A stretch of 64,000 nucleotides of DNA, from positions 153,563 to 217,562 of the forward strand of contig ONDS01000008.1 in NCBI GenBank assembly GCA_900316685.1, read 5' to 3'. The notes beneath the pieces were generated by a model, which worked only from the letters and a program-made list of their open reading frames with translations, made no database searches and was not told where the DNA came from. A program made the translations under genes and the position numbers. Numbering within the stretch: position 1 is the first letter of the stretch; each line of letters starts with the position of its first letter. The stretch is from an uncultured Prevotellaceae bacterium. GTDB lineage: Bacteria; Bacteroidota; Bacteroidia; Bacteroidales; Bacteroidaceae. Positions 61,452 to 64,000 of this stretch are shown here, piece by piece.

Positions 61452-62082
61452 TAGCCTTTACTTTGTAACATTATTCCTTTTCACATTGAGTTGTTCAACA
61501 AAAGGGAATTATTATTCTGATATAGATAATCTTTCCTTAATTGATGATACTATAGAAGTGGTTTATTCTCCCGTACTCATGGAAACACCTATTGGATTTG
61601 GATGCCACTATTTGAAAGCGTATGATTTTCAAAAAGCTGACACTGTATATTTGGATAGACGTGTTTTTGGGGAAATAGCATCATGTCTTAAAAGATTCAC
61701 GAAAATTAGTAAACATGAAGACTGTGATGCCAGATTCTATATTAAATATGGCAAAATCGATATTTTTCTTCAAGAGAATCCTTCGTATTCTTGTGAAAAC
61801 GAAAAGACCCCATTCTTTAAGAATAAACATGCTCTATATTTGTTATTAGACAAGTGTCTTTTCTATAATCATATACCTCCTAAGGAATTGAAATGGAATT
61901 CTTTAATAAAACAATTTGGAATACCTGATGATTATAAATACACCCCATTATATGACCCAAATATAACAACATATTACTATTGGAGAAAAGATAATGGTAA
62001 TGGCGGTTTCTTGAAAACAGTATTGACAATAAAAATCGGGGAATTGGATAAAGACACACTTTCACTTCATCTGCAAAAATAA
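61411..62082 (+). CDS. Lipoprotein, cognate immunity candidate of the second zincin toxin
   Basis: The protein has 223 aa from the ATG at 61411, which overlaps the toxin end by 41 nt. The signal ends FVTLFLFTLSC. Shared with the 59105 protein are DTIEVVYSPVLMETPIGFGC, HALYLLLDKCLFYNHIPPKE and IKQFGIPDDYKYTP. The two are diverged more than the toxin cores, as expected for immunity proteins matched to tips. The AT-rich gap 62083-62340 after it shows no supported gene. Confidence 0.65.
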   Translation: MKRKILLQLWKKGDSLYFVTLFLFTLSCSTKGNYYSDIDNLSLIDDTIEVVYSPVLMETPIGFGCHYLKAYDFQKADTVYLDRRVFGEIASCLKRFTKISKHEDCDARFYIKYGKIDIFLQENPSYSCENEKTPFFKNKHALYLLLDKCLFYNHIPPKELKWNSLIKQFGIPDDYKYTPLYDPNITTYYYWRKDNGNGGFLKTVLTIKIGELDKDTLSLHLQK

Positions 62083-62340
62083 AGAAAGAAACAATCACTT
62101 GTGTTAATAAGATCATTTTGTGGTGACGGTAATTATTTACCCTTCAGAATAAAAAATCAAGCATATGAAGATTAACATCAAAAAAGAATTTTACAATCCA
62201 CAAGCGATAAATTCCGTTTCTTGCTTTGGATGTAAAAAAGCAAAAAAGAGGTATAAGAGTTGTTGTTTTGCCTTTTTTTTTATACTTTCGCAGGGTAATT
62301 TCATTAGTACAGGGAATCGTTTCCTTCAACCCATAACATC

Positions 62341-63729
62341 ATGGCAAAAGACAAGATAGCATACGTATGCGACAACTGCGGTCAGGAGTCGGCGAAGTGG
62401 ATAGGCAAGTGTCCGTCGTGCGGGCAGTGGAACACCTTCAAGGAAATCCGTATCAGCAACGATACCGGCAGCCAGGCCGCGAAATCCGCCGCCCAACATG
62501 TGCGGAGCGCATTGCAGGGCGGTCCCCGTCCGCGCAAGTTGAGTGAGATTGCCGCCAAGGGCGAGCCTCGTATCGACATGATGGACGGAGAGTTAAACCG
62601 CGTGCTTGGCGGCGGACTGGTGCCCGGCAGCATCGTACTGTTGGGCGGCGAGCCCGGCATCGGCAAGAGCACCTTGAGTCTTCAGACCGTGCTGCGTCTG
62701 CCCCATCTGCGTATCCTCTACGTGAGCGGTGAGGAGAGCGATCAGCAATTGAAGATGCGCAGTGAGCGTATCGCCCATGAGAGCGACGACCATGTGCTTA
62801 TTCTCTGCGAGAACTCTTTGGAGGCCATCTTCTCGCACATCAAGGAAGTGCAGCCCGACATGGTGGTGGTCGATTCGATCCAGACCATCGCCACCGAAGA
62901 TGTGGAGAGCAGTGCCGGCAGTGTATCGCAGGTGCGGGAGTGTGCGTCGGCTTTGCTTCGTTTCTCCAAGTCGAGCGGCATCCCCGTCATATTGATCGGC
63001 CATATTAATAAGGAAGGCAGCATCGCCGGTCCTAAGATCCTGGAGCATATCGTCGACACGGTGATACAGTTTGAGGGCGACCAGCATTATATGTACCGCA
63101 TACTGCGCAGTATCAAGAACCGTTTCGGCAGCACCAGCGAACTGGGTATCTACGAGATGCGGCAAGACGGATTAAGACAGGTGAGCAACCCCTCAGAACT
63201 GTTGTTGACCCGCGAGCATGAAGGTTTGTCGGGCATCGCCATCTCCTCCGCCATAGAAGGAGTGCGTCCCTTCCTGGTGGAAACACAAGCGTTGGTGTCG
63301 ACTGCCGCTTACGGCACTCCCCAGCGTGCGGCCACCGGGTTCGACCAACGCAGGCTGAACATGCTATTAGCGGTGTTGGAGAAAAGAGTAGGCTTCAAAC
63401 TGATTCAGAAGGATGTGTTTCTGAATATCGCCGGCGGTTTGCGCGTTACCGACATGGCCATGGACCTGAGCGTGATAGCCGCCGTGCTGTCGAGCAATGT
63501 AGACACCCCCATCGACGGCAGTTGGTGTATGTGTGGTGAGGTGGGACTTAGTGGCGAGGTTCGCCCTGTGAGCCGTATCGAGCAGCGCATCGGCGAGGCC
63601 GAGAAGTTGGGATTTTCGGATATCATCATCCCCAAGTACAATGCCCAGGGCTTGCCGAAGGGGAAGTACCATATCGGCATCCATCCTGTGAGGAAGGTGG
63701 AGGAAGCGCTGAGGTTGCTGTTTGGATGA
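62341..63729 (+). CDS. radA: DNA repair protein RadA
   Basis: The 462-aa protein has an N-terminal zinc finger (YVCDNCGQESAKWIGKCPSC), a RecA-like ATPase with Walker A LGGEPGIGKSTLSLQT, the RadA-specific KNRFGSTSELG loop and a C-terminal Lon-like domain. It promotes branch migration of recombination intermediates. The preceding gap has TATACTTTCG at about 62281, an imperfect -7 box. It marks the return to core composition after the Rhs island. Confidence 0.97.
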   Translation: MAKDKIAYVCDNCGQESAKWIGKCPSCGQWNTFKEIRISNDTGSQAAKSAAQHVRSALQGGPRPRKLSEIAAKGEPRIDMMDGELNRVLGGGLVPGSIVLLGGEPGIGKSTLSLQTVLRLPHLRILYVSGEESDQQLKMRSERIAHESDDHVLILCENSLEAIFSHIKEVQPDMVVVDSIQTIATEDVESSAGSVSQVRECASALLRFSKSSGIPVILIGHINKEGSIAGPKILEHIVDTVIQFEGDQHYMYRILRSIKNRFGSTSELGIYEMRQDGLRQVSNPSELLLTREHEGLSGIAISSAIEGVRPFLVETQALVSTAAYGTPQRAATGFDQRRLNMLLAVLEKRVGFKLIQKDVFLNIAGGLRVTDMAMDLSVIAAVLSSNVDTPIDGSWCMCGEVGLSGEVRPVSRIEQRIGEAEKLGFSDIIIPKYNAQGLPKGKYHIGIHPVRKVEEALRLLFG

Positions 63730-63915
63730 ATACCCACCCCTGCCCTCCCAAAGGGAGGGAGATAGAAAAAAAGCGGTTGGGACATTATTTGACAAACCAC
63801 CCATTGAGGAGTTTTGAATTTTGAATGTTGAGTTTTGAATTGTCGCCTACGGCGATGAGGAATTATTCAATTTTGAATGGAATAGGTTGGGACATTTTTT
63901 AACAAACCACCCCTG
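63730..63915. repeat. Family A and B repeats, third locus
   Basis: After radA come ACCCACCCCTGCCCTCCC, GGGAGGG and TTGGGACATTATTTGACAAA (family A). TTGAATTTTGAATGTTGAG, AATTGTCGCC and TACGGCGATG (family B) follow, and then a second family A piece TTGGGACATTTTTTAACAAA. Confidence 0.88.
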
Positions 63916-63918
63916 CTC

Positions 63919-63926
63919 TAAATTTG
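63919..63926 (+). promoter_or_regulatory. -7 box before the last gene
   Basis: TAAATTTG, about 43 nt before an ATG at 63969. The -33 element is not clear. Confidence 0.4.
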
Positions 63927-63968
63927 CAGAGTGGAACAGATTGGTGAGTACTCGTTGAATGAAATCTC

Positions 63969-64000
63969 ATGAAAAAGTTTCACAAATGGGTAAAGTTGCG
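63969..64000 (+). CDS. Start of a gene cut by the window end
   Basis: An ATG at 63969 opens MKKFHKWVKL and continues off the window. A TAAATTTG box precedes it. Ten codons are too few to identify it. Confidence 0.3.
   Translation, partial: MKKFHKWVKL

Overview
The window looks like chromosome from a Bacteroidales bacterium, most likely Prevotellaceae. The reasons are: recurrent Bacteroidetes-type promoters (TTTG, 19-20 nt, TAnnTTTG, usually shortly before the ATG); two secreted peptidases with type IX secretion (T9SS) C-terminal signals; a PCMD-domain lipoprotein; an S16 protein with a long Ala/Glu/Lys tail; Rho with a large acidic insert; the rseC-rnfBCDGEA order; and tandem SusD-free carbohydrate enzymes (GH43, CE2-like, GH3). 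The core is about 50% GC. Two stretches (about 26.4-29.7 kb and 56.5-62.3 kb) are clearly AT-rich and accessory.

Layout. 0.1-6.7 kb: a GH43 glycosidase, then a surface-polysaccharide patch (Wzx-like flippase, two GT2 and one GT4 glycosyltransferase) behind a tandemly repeated promoter. 6.7-12.1 kb: rpsP, a tandem pair of T9SS-exported M6 metallopeptidases, and a lone GT2. 12.1-15.9 kb: beta-barrel protein, PCMD lipoprotein, an APH-kinase/RapZ-C fusion and a tiny membrane protein. 16.2-20.2 kb: groES-groEL and two SGNH hydrolases. 20.3-26.2 kb: sppA, lpxK overlapping a purine nucleoside phosphorylase, thiL and a CDF metal exporter. 26.3 kb: tRNA-Phe, followed by an AT-rich scar with a broken HigB toxin and an intact HigA antitoxin, then small secreted orphans.

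29.8-36.7 kb: an AddAB-type recombination helicase-nuclease pair split by 585 bp of tandem repeats. 36.8-43.6 kb: galE and the complete Rnf Na+/H+-ferredoxin:NAD oxidoreductase operon headed by an RseC-like protein. 43.7-50.5 kb: DUF1460 amidase-like protein, Gfo/Idh/MocA oxidoreductase, engB-ABC-F pair and rho. 50.7-56.3 kb: TPR protein, orphan solute-binding lipoprotein and a GH3 beta-glucosidase lipoprotein. 56.6-62.1 kb: a scrambled Rhs polymorphic-toxin locus with toxin tips coupled to immunity-like genes. 62.3-63.7 kb: radA, then intergenic repeats and the start of another gene.

The points most worth following are: (i) a HigB toxin gene whose N-terminal half lies on the opposite strand from its C-terminal half, beside an intact antitoxin; (ii) the Rhs locus, with a head-to-tail deletion, a duplicated zincin toxin tip and overlapping lipoprotein immunity candidates; (iii) a triplicated promoter module ahead of the glycosyltransferase operon; (iv) the APH-RapZ fusion; and (v) two intergenic repeat families that recur together. 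Coordinates of short sites read by eye may be off by a base or two.
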